Below, piece by piece: positions 44,038 through 54,745 of a stretch of DNA of 64,000 nt. Under the pieces are notes generated by a model. It ran no database searches. It was not told the DNA's origin and saw only the letters and a program-made list of their open reading frames with translations. The stretch covers positions 62,001 to 126,000 of the forward strand of contig JAHHIH010000015.1 in the NCBI GenBank assembly GCA_019358835.1, written 5' to 3'. This stretch comes from Tildeniella torsiva UHER 1998/13D (GTDB taxonomy: Bacteria; Cyanobacteriota; Cyanobacteriia; Phormidesmidales; Phormidesmidaceae). The number at the start of each line of letters is the position of its first letter. Position 1 is the first letter of the stretch. Position numbers and translations under genes: made by a program.

Positions 44038-44459
44038 GTATCGAAAAAATACTCAGTACACAATATAAAGTTCTCACTAAGATAGAAACCTGAGGTGCAC
44101 ACCCCCAGGCTCACCCGTCTGCCCCCGGCACACCTGGGATAGTAGAGTCAAAAACACAACCAGCGATCGCCGCAGTCGTCACCAACGACTTTACAACCGT
44201 GATCGCTTGGCTACAATAGCTGGGTATTTTAGTAGGTAAACGCTGGTCACTTCTTCAGAAGCGATCTCGGCGTTGACTGGCTATTAACTCAAGGCCAATG
44301 GAGCACCCCCGTTTTCGTCCTGGGCGTAATGGCCCTAGCTGGGCGTGTAATTACGCTTTAGGTTCATCATCTTTGCTGCTGTAAGGTTCATGTCTCCCGA
44401 CTGGACCTTACCCCACGTGAGTTATCGGTTTTGTTGTTTGGCATATCGGTCTTAGAAAC
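44038..44459. other. 422-base leader/promoter region of the hps operon
   Basis: No ORF is supported. The region has two near-direct repeats TTAGGTTCAT and TAAGGTTCAT at about 44358 and 44381, and a HIP1 site near 44164. It is the likely promoter and 5' leader for hpsA. A sigma factor or activator site could not be identified by eye. Confidence 0.35.
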
Positions 44460-47400
44460 ATGAGTCGTCATCTACTGCGACAGGCTTTGCGGCTTCCTCA
44501 AGCAGCAATCAAGCGATTGGTTACAGGGCTACTACAGCTCGTACTTTTAGCCAACCGACCGGCCCGCTTAGCCCGGTCGGGGTTTGTGCTGCCGACCACG
44601 GTATTGCTGGTGCTCATGGTGGTGCTGACGGCTACGGCCCTCACCTATCGCTCTTTCACCCGCAGCGATATGGCTATCTCCCAGCGCGAGCAGCAGGTTA
44701 TCTCCAATGCGGCGACCCCTGCGGTTGACCGGGCCAAGGCCAAAATCGAGTTTTTGTTTCAGACCGATAACCGATTTCCCAGTGGGGTGCCCGCCAGCGA
44801 TATTCTGGCCGACCTCATGCTCGTTACCAACACCTATGCGGGCTATACAGGCCGCGTTACCCGCCTGCCAGGTGCCAACGACCCCTACACCCTCCCCGAC
44901 GAAACTCGGGTTAGCATCAACGGCGATAACGTATTAGACAACGCCTGGTCGTTTAATACCGACATCAATGGCGATGGCACAGTTAGCGCTAACGAAATAG
45001 TCGTTTATTCCATTCTGGTCGACGATGCAGGTCCTCAAGCTGCTGTTACCAGACGTATTGATGGCCCCGTAAACCAGGCTAAGGCCGATGCGTTGGTAAC
45101 CCGCACAGGCCCACTAGCTACTACCGAAGCTAGCGCAACCTGTGCCGGTGCGCTGGCCGAAGGCGGTTGGCAAGTAGTACAGCAGGGCAACAACTCTACC
45201 CTGCAAAAGAATTTCCAGGTCAACGCCTTTGTCGCCAACCTCAACGATGCCAACCGCACCTTCGAGACTCTAGAGTTTCAGCAGGCGCGTACCGCCGCCC
45301 GAGCCAATAAGTGGGGTGCTTGGTTCCGCTACGACCTAGATGTATCCCCTGGTCCAGAATTTAACTGGAACGGGGCCATGCACACCGACGGCAACTTCTT
45401 TACCTTTACCGGAAGTGATGGCTACAGAGCGCACATGGTCAGCTCCCACAACTCCTGCCTCTACAGCCAGGAAGCCTCTGAAATTTCACTATCCGAAGTT
45501 GACCTCAATGGCAACGGTGCAAACCCCCGTGAAGTTGTTGATGGTAAGCAGGAATTTCAAGGGCAGGCCGTTAGGGGCACTATGCGGTTTGACGACACCA
45601 CCAGTGGCAGCCCTTCAGTTATTCACGTTTGGAATGGTGCTGGGGTGGCAGCCAAAATTAACCTTACCCTGGGTAACACCAACGACTCCGTAAGAACTAG
45701 TGGTTCAAATAACAACGTGCGTCCTTCAGATGTTGCGATGAACCCCCTAGCCTTATTTACCCGTGATGTCACTGAGCATATCAACCCTGGAGCTTGGCAG
45801 CATGATCCTACTTGGGATAACGGTGCTGCTGATGGCTTTAAAACTCGTGGACGCATTATCAATGATGAAGTAGCGCGCCCCTTTGTAGACGACTTCTACC
45901 GTGCCGATAACCGCTGGGGGCCAAAACCTCGCTACGACAGCCGCGATACCACTTTAGATGTCACCAATAACGCAGCTACTATTGGCGATCGCATCAACGG
46001 CCTCGGTCGACTCACCGACGAAACCAATGGTCTAGACGGTTATTGGGAGCGCCAGGCCGTTGCAACCGGCATGCGCCTAGTTGTGGGCCAGCGTCTTGAG
46101 TTAGGTAACGCCAACGGGTGGAACTCTAGCCCCATCGCGGGTAGCACTTGGGATACTGCAAGTACCCAAGGTGACCCGCTGTACCCAGCCAAACTCAAGC
46201 CATATACTAGCCCTACAAACACTACTGCCATCAATACTCGCTTTGGTTTAGCCCACGAGTACTTGCAGCGCAAGAGCCTGCGCGATAACCTGGCCGCAGT
46301 CCAGGGCATGGCCGTATACCACTACCAAATCAACAGTGGTGCCTTCCCCGCCGCCTGTATGGCCACAACAGCTCACCCCGGTACGGCTCAAACCATTCTC
46401 AATAGCCGCACCTTCACCAACTACCCGACCGCCACTACCCGCCTGCGAGCCGATTTCTTAACTGGTACCGGCACCAACGGCTGGGAGTTTAAGTTCCCCG
46501 CCGCCTACGACACCGAAGGCGAGTTTGCCTCAGCTATTGCCTCTGGTCAGCCTTTGGGCAGCGCCCTTAGAAACCTGGCCTACTTTGCAGGCGATCCCAA
46601 AGGGGGTGCTCCATCCTTTAAGCCTGTGCAAGATGGCGATGTGCATCCAGCTCCCTATCTCAGCATGTGGGGCGACTTCTCACCCCTGCGGCGCGTGTTT
46701 GCCGAATATCTCGATGCGGCAACGCCTGTTTCCTACGCCAACCTCAGCCCCGCCGACAAGGCCACTCTCCACAGCGCCGCCTGCACTGTTAGCCTACTAG
46801 CCTACAACATCCAAAGCGACTACCTAGAAGCACGCGCATTAAGCTCGGGAGACAGAAACATCAGATTTCAAAACGTTGGTTCGCAACTGAGAAATTTCTT
46901 ATTGCGCACCAACAACTACATGGTTGGCCCCAACGATCCAATTATTTCTGGCTCAGGCAGAAGAGTTTCTGAGTTCTTTGCTCTCCTAGGCAAAACCAGG
47001 GCTTGGGTAGACAACAACATTGACAGCAGCGTTTGTCAAAACGGTGCTACCGATATCGCAGGCTATCAAGAAAATTGTGACTTTGGCGAATACTTTGCCG
47101 AGTACAGCCTGAATGACTGGATCACAATTCTGAATAACCTGCCCAGTGTTACAGCCACAGACGTTACTAACATTACGACTCTGGTTAACCAAGTTAACTA
47201 CTTAACCAGCACCATTCGCGATCGCGAACTGGGCTTTAGAGCAGGTTTTCCGCAGGCCAGTCTCGGCCCCAATGGAACTCCGGCCAACTTTGTAGCCCGA
47301 GATCCAAATGGATACACTTCCAACCCCATATCCCTTGCAAGTTTTGACGCTAAGTTTCTCCTCAGATGTGATCCAAACCTCTTTAGCCCTACCGTTGCTC

Positions 47401-49298
47401 AGGGTGGTGGCGGTACAGATGATGTGGCTGTTTTTGGCTACATCGGCTGTAGTCAAATCAGTCAAATGCCTATTCGCCACCCGTCGCTGTACTATCTATT
47501 TCCAATAGCGCAACACGATATTGATGGCGCTAACGGTACCCGCACCGAGCAGCCTGCCGCCGAAGAGTACATCGCTAATAGCTACGTCAAGTCAGTTAAC
47601 CCCCCTGACTCTGCTACGGTGATCTTCCGCCGGGTAGGCGCTGGTAGCGACCCCGTTGTTGATGTCGATAACCTTGCGGCTGTACCCAGCTCAGCTACAG
47701 TCACTAGCTGGACTGTGCCTGCTGCTACTACCTCAGGGGCACCCAATACAACAGTAGGCAACGCAAACTATATTGACAATCAAGCCCAAGCGTTTAAGAT
47801 TCTTGGACCTGGCGGTGCTGTTATTCGGGTTCCCTTCTTAGATAAGGGCGTCTACAACGGTCGCGAGCAGCTCAATACTCGGGTGTTAGATCTCGACATT
47901 GAGGCATTAACCACTCGCAGGGCAATTTCTGGCGGCGACCTCTGGCTATCGACCAACCCAGACAACCGGGGCGAGGGCGTTGTCTTTGCCTTTAGAGAAG
48001 ACGCCGTACGCGAAGATGAAATTACTCGGCCAAAGAACTCCTCGGCAACAGTCACCGCTGACTACTGCCAGACCATCACTGGCTCGGCCCCTAAGCGGTT
48101 CAACATAGAAACCCAGGCCAACTGCCGCATGCAGGCTGAGCCTGGAGCAACTCTCCAAGACCCTCCTCTGACCACTGAATTAATTAGCCTTAAGCCTGTA
48201 GACTTTTTTGCTGACCCCCAGCGCCAGCCCCACGGGTTTAGGTTGCGCACCTTCAGCGGCAACCCAGCCGACTTTAGCGGCACTGGCTTTGCGCGCAGGG
48301 TGGGTATGACCCTTGTCACCGACAACACCGTTTACATTCAAGGAAATTTCAACCCCCACAGCACCACGGGTAGCACTAACAACATTATCGAAGAGTTTAC
48401 CCAGACCCTTTACGATAAGAACCTGGCTACAGCCTTTGGCTTGCCGTTCTACAATAGCCGCACTACCCCTAACACCAATACTTTTGCCACACTCACCGCA
48501 GATCACTGGCGCCCGGTAGAAATTTTGGCCGATGCCGTTACTATTCTCTCTGGCACCTTTAGAGACGGCGCTCTGGAAGATGGCTTTGTGAAGGTTAGAC
48601 CGGGAAGTGCTGGTGGTGCTGACTCGTCGTACATGAACCAAAACCGTCCTACGCTTACTGCTGCACAAACTGGCTGGGTGCGCGAGAGTACGGCTACAGG
48701 CGCTCCAGTATGGATTGACCGCAACGGCACCTACTACCGCAATAATGCTAGTTCCCCCGCGATTCAGCCGTTTTATAGCCTCTATAACAGCGACAGTACG
48801 TGGACAGGTTTTAATACTTCCTCTAGTGACAGACACCGCAACCTCCAGAGTGCTTCTACGACATTCGTCAATGCCACCGTTGTAAGCGGGCTAGTGCCCC
48901 AACGGTACCAGCAGGGTTATGGCGGTCTCCATAACTTCCCCCGCTTTTTAGAGGACTGGGATACGGTTGATTTACACGTTGCTGGGTCACTGATTCAGCT
49001 CAACTTCTCAACCAATGCCACGGGGCCCTTTGAACCCGATGCTTGGCAACCCACCCAAGATCCTGTGGCTGATGAAAATCTTGGCTATTATCGGCCTCCT
49101 AACCGTCGCTGGGGCTACGATGTGGCTCTGCTCTACGTGCCTCCGGCACCCGCTGCCCGACGCTTTGTCAACATTGGTGCCCCCCGCAGCGAGTACTACC
49201 GCGAGTTGCCGTCCGACGACCCGTACATTGTCAACCTGCGCTGCGCAGCAAATGCTTCTGGTACAAGGCTAATGCCTAATCTCTGTACAAAAGCCTAG
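44460..49298 (+). CDS. hpsA: Hormogonium polysaccharide biosynthesis protein HpsA
   Basis: The 1612-residue protein has a pilin-like N-terminus after a basic leader: SGFVLPTTVLLVLMVVLTATAL, then RSDMAISQREQQVISNAATP. The rest is a very large extracytoplasmic region rich in Asn, Thr, Gly and Asp. Stretches such as NWNGAMHTDGNFFTF and LEDWDTVDLHVAGSLIQLNF match cyanobacterial HpsA. HpsA is the first gene of the hormogonium polysaccharide locus in Nostoc punctiforme, needed for slime secretion in gliding. Its exact biochemical role is unknown. The pseudopilin genes follow at once. Confidence 0.9.
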   Translation: MSRHLLRQALRLPQAAIKRLVTGLLQLVLLANRPARLARSGFVLPTTVLLVLMVVLTATALTYRSFTRSDMAISQREQQVISNAATPAVDRAKAKIEFLFQTDNRFPSGVPASDILADLMLVTNTYAGYTGRVTRLPGANDPYTLPDETRVSINGDNVLDNAWSFNTDINGDGTVSANEIVVYSILVDDAGPQAAVTRRIDGPVNQAKADALVTRTGPLATTEASATCAGALAEGGWQVVQQGNNSTLQKNFQVNAFVANLNDANRTFETLEFQQARTAARANKWGAWFRYDLDVSPGPEFNWNGAMHTDGNFFTFTGSDGYRAHMVSSHNSCLYSQEASEISLSEVDLNGNGANPREVVDGKQEFQGQAVRGTMRFDDTTSGSPSVIHVWNGAGVAAKINLTLGNTNDSVRTSGSNNNVRPSDVAMNPLALFTRDVTEHINPGAWQHDPTWDNGAADGFKTRGRIINDEVARPFVDDFYRADNRWGPKPRYDSRDTTLDVTNNAATIGDRINGLGRLTDETNGLDGYWERQAVATGMRLVVGQRLELGNANGWNSSPIAGSTWDTASTQGDPLYPAKLKPYTSPTNTTAINTRFGLAHEYLQRKSLRDNLAAVQGMAVYHYQINSGAFPAACMATTAHPGTAQTILNSRTFTNYPTATTRLRADFLTGTGTNGWEFKFPAAYDTEGEFASAIASGQPLGSALRNLAYFAGDPKGGAPSFKPVQDGDVHPAPYLSMWGDFSPLRRVFAEYLDAATPVSYANLSPADKATLHSAACTVSLLAYNIQSDYLEARALSSGDRNIRFQNVGSQLRNFLLRTNNYMVGPNDPIISGSGRRVSEFFALLGKTRAWVDNNIDSSVCQNGATDIAGYQENCDFGEYFAEYSLNDWITILNNLPSVTATDVTNITTLVNQVNYLTSTIRDRELGFRAGFPQASLGPNGTPANFVARDPNGYTSNPISLASFDAKFLLRCDPNLFSPTVAQGGGGTDDVAVFGYIGCSQISQMPIRHPSLYYLFPIAQHDIDGANGTRTEQPAAEEYIANSYVKSVNPPDSATVIFRRVGAGSDPVVDVDNLAAVPSSATVTSWTVPAATTSGAPNTTVGNANYIDNQAQAFKILGPGGAVIRVPFLDKGVYNGREQLNTRVLDLDIEALTTRRAISGGDLWLSTNPDNRGEGVVFAFREDAVREDEITRPKNSSATVTADYCQTITGSAPKRFNIETQANCRMQAEPGATLQDPPLTTELISLKPVDFFADPQRQPHGFRLRTFSGNPADFSGTGFARRVGMTLVTDNTVYIQGNFNPHSTTGSTNNIIEEFTQTLYDKNLATAFGLPFYNSRTTPNTNTFATLTADHWRPVEILADAVTILSGTFRDGALEDGFVKVRPGSAGGADSSYMNQNRPTLTAAQTGWVRESTATGAPVWIDRNGTYYRNNASSPAIQPFYSLYNSDSTWTGFNTSSSDRHRNLQSASTTFVNATVVSGLVPQRYQQGYGGLHNFPRFLEDWDTVDLHVAGSLIQLNFSTNATGPFEPDAWQPTQDPVADENLGYYRPPNRRWGYDVALLYVPPAPAARRFVNIGAPRSEYYRELPSDDPYIVNLRCAANASGTRLMPNLCTKA

Positions 49299-49341
49299 CT
49301 AAAAACTGCACTCGCACTGTGATACCAGGAGGCCACAAACC

Positions 49342-50028
49342 GTGATTACAAATCGACTCAAACGCTATCTTTACTGGGCTGGGGAGGGCTCCCCAGCTCA
49401 GAGGCAGCAGGGTTTAACTCTGATCGAATGTCTAGTCGCGATTATTATTGTGGGTCTCGTCAGCAGCGCCATTGCGCCTGCCCTCATTATCTCGGTAGCC
49501 ACTCGGGTGCAGAGCCAAAAGGCTGAGCAGGCTCTAGAGCTAGCTCAATCTGAAATTGATCGGGTGCGCCTACTCGTCGAGCGCTCTGAGGCCAATACTG
49601 GTAATCTGCCACCCTCTACGGCCATCACAGGTGCTAACCCAGACAGCAGGGTGGCCGAGGTGGCAGGGCCAACCTACGGTGCCCCCGTGGCTGCTCCCAC
49701 TACGGCCTTTCAGACCCGCGCCGCTACCCTCAATGGCAACCAGTTTGCAGTGCAGGTCTATCGTACGCCGGGTCGATTTGTCGGCAGTGTGCCCGTTACC
49801 TTTGGCATGGGCGTGCGAGTCTATGACTACGATGCCGTGCTGACAGGCAGCGGTAACTTATCTAAAGACCCGGCTGCTCTGCGCATGGTCAATGGTGTAG
49901 GGCAGCGGGGCCAGCGCCCTTTGGTTGCTCTTTACACCAATGTCTCAGTAGGGGAGGGCGGTACTTCGCTGTGTCAATACATTCAGCATCTCAATGCTAC
50001 GGCTTCGGTGCCCACCGGCTGTAACTAA
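49342..50028 (+). CDS. hpsB: Hormogonium polysaccharide secretion pseudopilin HpsB
   Basis: The 228-residue protein starts at a GTG, preceded by AGGAGG. A pilin-type prepilin site is present: QQGLTLIECLVAIIIVGLVS, with G before L as the cleavage point and the +5 glutamate. Then come AIAPALIISVATRVQSQKAE and EQALELAQSEIDRVRLLVE, which match HpsB. It is processed by a prepilin peptidase and inserted in the inner membrane as a minor pseudopilin. It lies 43 bases after hpsA. Confidence 0.9.
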   Translation: MITNRLKRYLYWAGEGSPAQRQQGLTLIECLVAIIIVGLVSSAIAPALIISVATRVQSQKAEQALELAQSEIDRVRLLVERSEANTGNLPPSTAITGANPDSRVAEVAGPTYGAPVAAPTTAFQTRAATLNGNQFAVQVYRTPGRFVGSVPVTFGMGVRVYDYDAVLTGSGNLSKDPAALRMVNGVGQRGQRPLVALYTNVSVGEGGTSLCQYIQHLNATASVPTGCN

Positions 50029-50069
50029 CTGTGCGGTCTACGATTATCATCTCTTGAGGGTGACACCCC

Positions 50070-51044
50070 ATGGCTAATAAAGCCGATATGAATTTTATGC
50101 TGGCCTGGCTGCTACGGGCTAAACCAACTAGCAGACGGGGCTTTACCCTGGTTGAACTGCTGGTCGCGATCGTGGTTGGGTCGCTCATCGTTGGCACCAT
50201 GCTGTATTTGGTGGTTGAGATGCTGAGAATCAACCGCCGCGAAGAAATACTTACCCAAACTCAGCAGGACATGCGTCGTGCCATCGACTACATTACTCGC
50301 GATGCGGGTGAAGCCGTCTATATCTACTCCAGCCCTGCTGCGGTGCTTACTCAGATCAATGGGTTTCCCACTGGCGGTGAAGTGCCAGTGCTGGCCTTTT
50401 GGCGGCTAGACCCGCTAGACCCAAATAATGCTAACGTGCGCACCTTTTTTAACAGCACGTGTTCCTCAGCGTTTTCGGGGGCAAAACTTAATGAGTGCAA
50501 TACCTTAAGACTTCGCCAGGGCTACTATACTCTTGTGGTCTATGCCCAGCAACAAAATACTGGCAGTGACATCTGGGGTGGCAAGTCTAGAATCGTGCGC
50601 TACGAGCTGCCCAAATACACGGCCACTGGGCTAGCTACCTTGACCATCACACCTGGTTATGCAGAACCGACAGGTGGTACCAATACCTTTGCAAATTGGA
50701 CTAAGGGAACAGGAACTACCCCCCGAAACCTGTCGGTGCTTACCGATTTTGTAGACAATAATGATACAGGCCAAGATACTACTGGTCTCTGCCCAGCGGG
50801 TTATCTACAAACTCCAGCCAATGCCAATAATTTCTATGCTTGTGTGCTAGAAGACACCACACAGGTTAACCCTGATGATGCGAATTTAACTGTTGGCAGC
50901 AACCAAACCCTAATTGTGTTTTTACGAGGCAATACTGCTACTGAAAACTCGGCTCTTGGGGCGTTTTCCCAGGCCGGGCGCTTGCCTACGTTGAGGTCTG
51001 AAGTGCTGATTCGGGGCGTTTTAGATAAGCAGCCTGGATTGTAG
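50070..51044 (+). CDS. hpsC: Hormogonium polysaccharide secretion pseudopilin HpsC
   Basis: The 324-residue protein has the type IV pilin motif SRRGFTLVELLVAIVVGSLI. The family block LYLVVEMLRINRREEILTQT and then QQDMRRAIDYITRDAGEAVY follows. The large C-terminal domain has paired cysteines (STCSSAFSGAKLNEC). It is the third gene of the hps operon, 41 bases after hpsB. It is processed and assembled as a minor pseudopilin for polysaccharide secretion. Confidence 0.9.
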   Translation: MANKADMNFMLAWLLRAKPTSRRGFTLVELLVAIVVGSLIVGTMLYLVVEMLRINRREEILTQTQQDMRRAIDYITRDAGEAVYIYSSPAAVLTQINGFPTGGEVPVLAFWRLDPLDPNNANVRTFFNSTCSSAFSGAKLNECNTLRLRQGYYTLVVYAQQQNTGSDIWGGKSRIVRYELPKYTATGLATLTITPGYAEPTGGTNTFANWTKGTGTTPRNLSVLTDFVDNNDTGQDTTGLCPAGYLQTPANANNFYACVLEDTTQVNPDDANLTVGSNQTLIVFLRGNTATENSALGAFSQAGRLPTLRSEVLIRGVLDKQPGL

Positions 51045-51102
51045 TTGGTACGGTGCAGTTCAAAGTTAGTTTGAGTTGAGTTGTTTTACTTTGGTAGCTG
51101 CT

Positions 51103-51684
51103 ATGAAACGCCTGCACATACTAGCCAAACAGCCTGAGGCGGGGTTTACCCTCATTGAGCTGCTGGTGGTGATTGTTATTGCTGCGGTACTCGCTGGCAT
51201 TGCGGCACCGAGCTGGTTTGCCTTTTCAAGCCGCCAGAGGGCGATCGCAGTCCGCAGTGATGTTATCCAAGCGGTTAGAAACGCTCAACAAGATGCCATC
51301 CAGCTGCGGCAGGCTAGACGGATAGAGGTCGTTACAACTGCGGCCAACCCCACCCTGAGAATTGGCTCGTTAGACTTTAGTACCGGCACCGCAGTATTTA
51401 GCGGCAGAGAACAGGTGCTGGGCGGTACAGCTAATAGCACTGGCCAAATCACGGTTGAAGCATATACTGTGCTGCCCAATGGAAGTAAAAAGACCCCAGC
51501 GGTCAATAGCATCACCTTTAATCACCAGGGCCTCCCTATCGAACGAGACAATCTACCCTTTGTTATCAATATTAAAGGCGGGCCGGGCACTATCCAGCAG
51601 TGCGTGATCGTGGCAAACCTGCTGGGCAGTCTGAAGACCGCCAACAGCACAGAGTGCGACAATCCTAGGGTCGGCCTCAACTAG
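51103..51684 (+). CDS. FimT/GspH-type pseudopilin, probable fourth Hps pseudopilin
   Basis: The protein is 193 residues from the ATG at 51103; an upstream TTG adds nine residues. The prepilin site is AGFTLIELLVVIVIAAVLAG, followed by IAAPSWFAFSSRQRAIAVRS, the FimT/GspH pattern. The C-terminal GspH domain contains ITFNHQGLPIERDNLPFVI and a disulfide-like cysteine pair (QQCVIV and TECDNP). By position it may be HpsD. It lies 58 bases after hpsC. No downstream glycosyltransferase genes follow, unlike the Nostoc hps locus. Confidence 0.88.
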   Translation: MKRLHILAKQPEAGFTLIELLVVIVIAAVLAGIAAPSWFAFSSRQRAIAVRSDVIQAVRNAQQDAIQLRQARRIEVVTTAANPTLRIGSLDFSTGTAVFSGREQVLGGTANSTGQITVEAYTVLPNGSKKTPAVNSITFNHQGLPIERDNLPFVINIKGGPGTIQQCVIVANLLGSLKTANSTECDNPRVGLN

Positions 51685-51794
51685 CTAAAAACCCGTCTTG
51701 GGATAACTGCCCTTGGGCCATCTTGTGTTTGCTTGCCCGCTCCCGTCTGACCCCCATTTTGTGATAAAAACAGTGGGCGTGTTTTGCGAGCTAA

Positions 51795-52565
<771 letters not shown>

Positions 52566-52605
52566 ATAGAGAGTTTTGTTCGCGAAGCGTCTCCAAAGGA
52601 GAAAT

Positions 52606-52643
52606 GTTGAGTTTTGAATTGCCACCCAAATTCAAAACTCAAC
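52606..52643. terminator. AT-rich palindrome between fabG and DUF3611 gene
   Basis: GTTGAGTTTTGAATT and AATTCAAAACTCAAC form a perfect 15-bp stem around an eight-base loop. It sits between convergent genes and could stop transcription from both sides. The TTTTGAATT core recurs at 55924-55941 and 59203-59220. Confidence 0.6.
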
Positions 52644-52667
52644 CCTAAGAACTCAAAACTTAAGGAC

Positions 52668-53252
52668 TTACGCTCGATTTACGGTTCTTAGTAGCCATAG
52701 GGTGGCAGACAGCGAGACAAAGTGGGCCAGTAAGGTATTGGTGTTGGCCTGCACCACAAAAATATCGAAGGCTTCGACGTACTGGCTGACGTTGCCGGGC
52801 ACAAACACCGTGCCCCCCTGCGGCTGGGCCAGGGCCTTGCCCAACAGCGAACCAATTAATGCCTGGCTGCCAAATAAAGTAATGAGCATGCCAACCATGC
52901 TGACCACGGTGCCCAGCCGCAAGGCCTGGAGTGCATCTTTGGGGCTAGGGCGCTTGGCAATGTCGCGGCTGCGCAATCGTCGCCCTAGCTGCGTGTAGCG
53001 AAAGGCCCAAAAGGCGCTGAGGTAGACCGCCACCAACCCTAGGGCGGCGAACAGCAGCCCCACGCCCGTGCCAGGATTTGTGCCTCCCGTACCCGATCGC
53101 GCCCCCAAATTAACCAGGGCAAACATCAGCACCAGACTGGAGATTGCCGCTAATACGATCTGTACCCAAAAGCTGATCCAGCCCACTATGCGAAAGGAGC
53201 CTGAGATGCGCCGTACGGCGGGGGGTAGGGTGTAGTCGAAGTCTGTAGTCAT
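52668..53252 (-). CDS. DUF3611 family membrane protein
   Basis: The protein is 194 residues from MTTDFDYTLPPAVRRISGSF; the frame extends upstream but that part reads as non-coding. It has four hydrophobic segments (ISFWVQIVLAAISSLVLMFA, LLFAALGLVAVYLSAFWAF, VVSMVGMLITLFGSQALIG and LLAHFVSLSATLWLLRT). The pattern TQLGRRLRSRDIAKRPSPKD is characteristic of DUF3611, seen in cyanobacteria and plastids. Its function is unknown. It is divergent from tldD. Confidence 0.88.
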   Translation of the reverse strand: MTTDFDYTLPPAVRRISGSFRIVGWISFWVQIVLAAISSLVLMFALVNLGARSGTGGTNPGTGVGLLFAALGLVAVYLSAFWAFRYTQLGRRLRSRDIAKRPSPKDALQALRLGTVVSMVGMLITLFGSQALIGSLLGKALAQPQGGTVFVPGNVSQYVEAFDIFVVQANTNTLLAHFVSLSATLWLLRTVNRA

Positions 53253-53329
53253 ACCTGTGATTTTAGCCTGTGATCTCAACCTGGGGTCAGGGTCTTCTGA
53301 ATGATACATTTGAGGAATGGTCTGGGGGT

Positions 53330-54745
53330 ATGGGTATGGCAGAAGCGATTGACCAGGCAAAGGCCCGTGTGCAGGAACTATGCGATCGCTGGGGGCCGCG
53401 CGTAGACTACCTGGCTATTCGCCTAGAGCAGTCGGAGGGCACCGATATTTTCTTACGGGGCGGCCAGGCGGAGACCCTCAGCGAGGCGATCGCGATCGGA
53501 GGGCATGTGCGGGCCTGCTATCGGGGTGGCTGGGGCTTTGCGAGTTTCAATGATCTGGAGAGCCTAGTGCCCTCTGTGGAAGCTGCCGTCGCCGCCGCTC
53601 GCCTGGTTGGCCATGACGAAACTCTGCTGGCCCCCGTGGCACCGGTGCAAATTACCCGCCACTTGCCCCTGACGGGCACCGACCCCCGCCAAATCTCCCT
53701 GGCCCGCAAAAAGGCCCTGTGCAGCCACTACGCTGACCTGCTCCAGAGTATAGACAACCGGATTGCTACTACCTCAGTGCGCTACAACGATGTGGCTCAG
53801 CGGGTGCTGCTGGCCACCTCCGAAGGCACCCTGATCGATCAAGCCTGGTCGGATATGGAAATGCGGTTTGCCGCCACCGCCCGCGACGGCGACACCGTCC
53901 AGACCGGGCGCGAAACCACCGGCTCGCGTAAAGCCTACGAGGATCTAGAAAACCTGAATGACCAGGTGATGGGGGCGGCCCAGCGGGCCGTGGCGGCGCT
54001 AGATCTGCCTCCCGTGCGAGGAGGATCCTATGACGTAGTGATCGACCCCATTTTGACCGGGCTGTTTGTGCATGAGGCCTTTGGCCACCTATCGGAGGCT
54101 GACATGGCCTACGAAAACCCCGACCTGCTAGAGTCAATGAGCTTAGGCCGCCGGTTCGGCCCCGACAACCTACAAATTTTTGATGGGGCGGCACCCCAGG
54201 GCCACCGAGGCAGCTATTTCTATGACGACGAGGGCACCCCTGCCACTACTACTCAGCTGATTGAGAATGGCGTCTTGGTGGGGCGGCTGCACTCCCGCGA
54301 AACGGCTGGCAAACTGGGGGAACAGCCCACGGGCAATGCCCGCTGCCTCAACTATCATTACTCGCCCCTGGTGCGCATGACCAACACCTGGATTGAGCGG
54401 GGCACTACCCCCGTTGACGACATGTTCGCTGACATCAAAGAAGGGGTCTATGCCCGCAACTGGCTAGAGGGCATGACCAATGGCGAAATGTTTACTTTTA
54501 CTGCCGGGGAAGCCTGGATGATTCGCAACGGCAAGCTGGCGGAACCCGTGCGCGATGTCACCCTGTCGGGCAATGTGTTTCGCACCCTGGCCGATATTGA
54601 AGCGATCGGCGACGATTTCTACTGGGATGAGTCGGGGGGCTGCGGCAAGGGCGGGCAGAATGGGCTGCCCGTAGGCTGTGGCGGCCCCAGCCTACGCATC
54701 CGCAAGGTGGTGGTGGGGGGCGAGGCCGAAGCCGGGTATGAGTGA
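53330..54745 (+). CDS. tldD: TldD/PmbA-family metalloprotease, TldD type
   Basis: The protein is 471 residues from the ATG at 53330; an ATG at 53336 and a longer frame are alternatives. The zinc site is FVHEAFGHLSEAD (HExxxH). The TldD blocks QIFDGAAPQGHRGSYFYDDE, LHSRETAGKLGEQPTGNARC and MTNGEMFTFTAGEAW are present, and a late cysteine region CGKGGQNGLPVGCGGPSLRI. TldD pairs with TldE to cut modified peptides or unfolded proteins; the partner is not adjacent. Its last codons overlap the start of the Uma2 gene (ATGAGTGA). Confidence 0.94.
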   Translation: MGMAEAIDQAKARVQELCDRWGPRVDYLAIRLEQSEGTDIFLRGGQAETLSEAIAIGGHVRACYRGGWGFASFNDLESLVPSVEAAVAAARLVGHDETLLAPVAPVQITRHLPLTGTDPRQISLARKKALCSHYADLLQSIDNRIATTSVRYNDVAQRVLLATSEGTLIDQAWSDMEMRFAATARDGDTVQTGRETTGSRKAYEDLENLNDQVMGAAQRAVAALDLPPVRGGSYDVVIDPILTGLFVHEAFGHLSEADMAYENPDLLESMSLGRRFGPDNLQIFDGAAPQGHRGSYFYDDEGTPATTTQLIENGVLVGRLHSRETAGKLGEQPTGNARCLNYHYSPLVRMTNTWIERGTTPVDDMFADIKEGVYARNWLEGMTNGEMFTFTAGEAWMIRNGKLAEPVRDVTLSGNVFRTLADIEAIGDDFYWDESGGCGKGGQNGLPVGCGGPSLRIRKVVVGGEAEAGYE

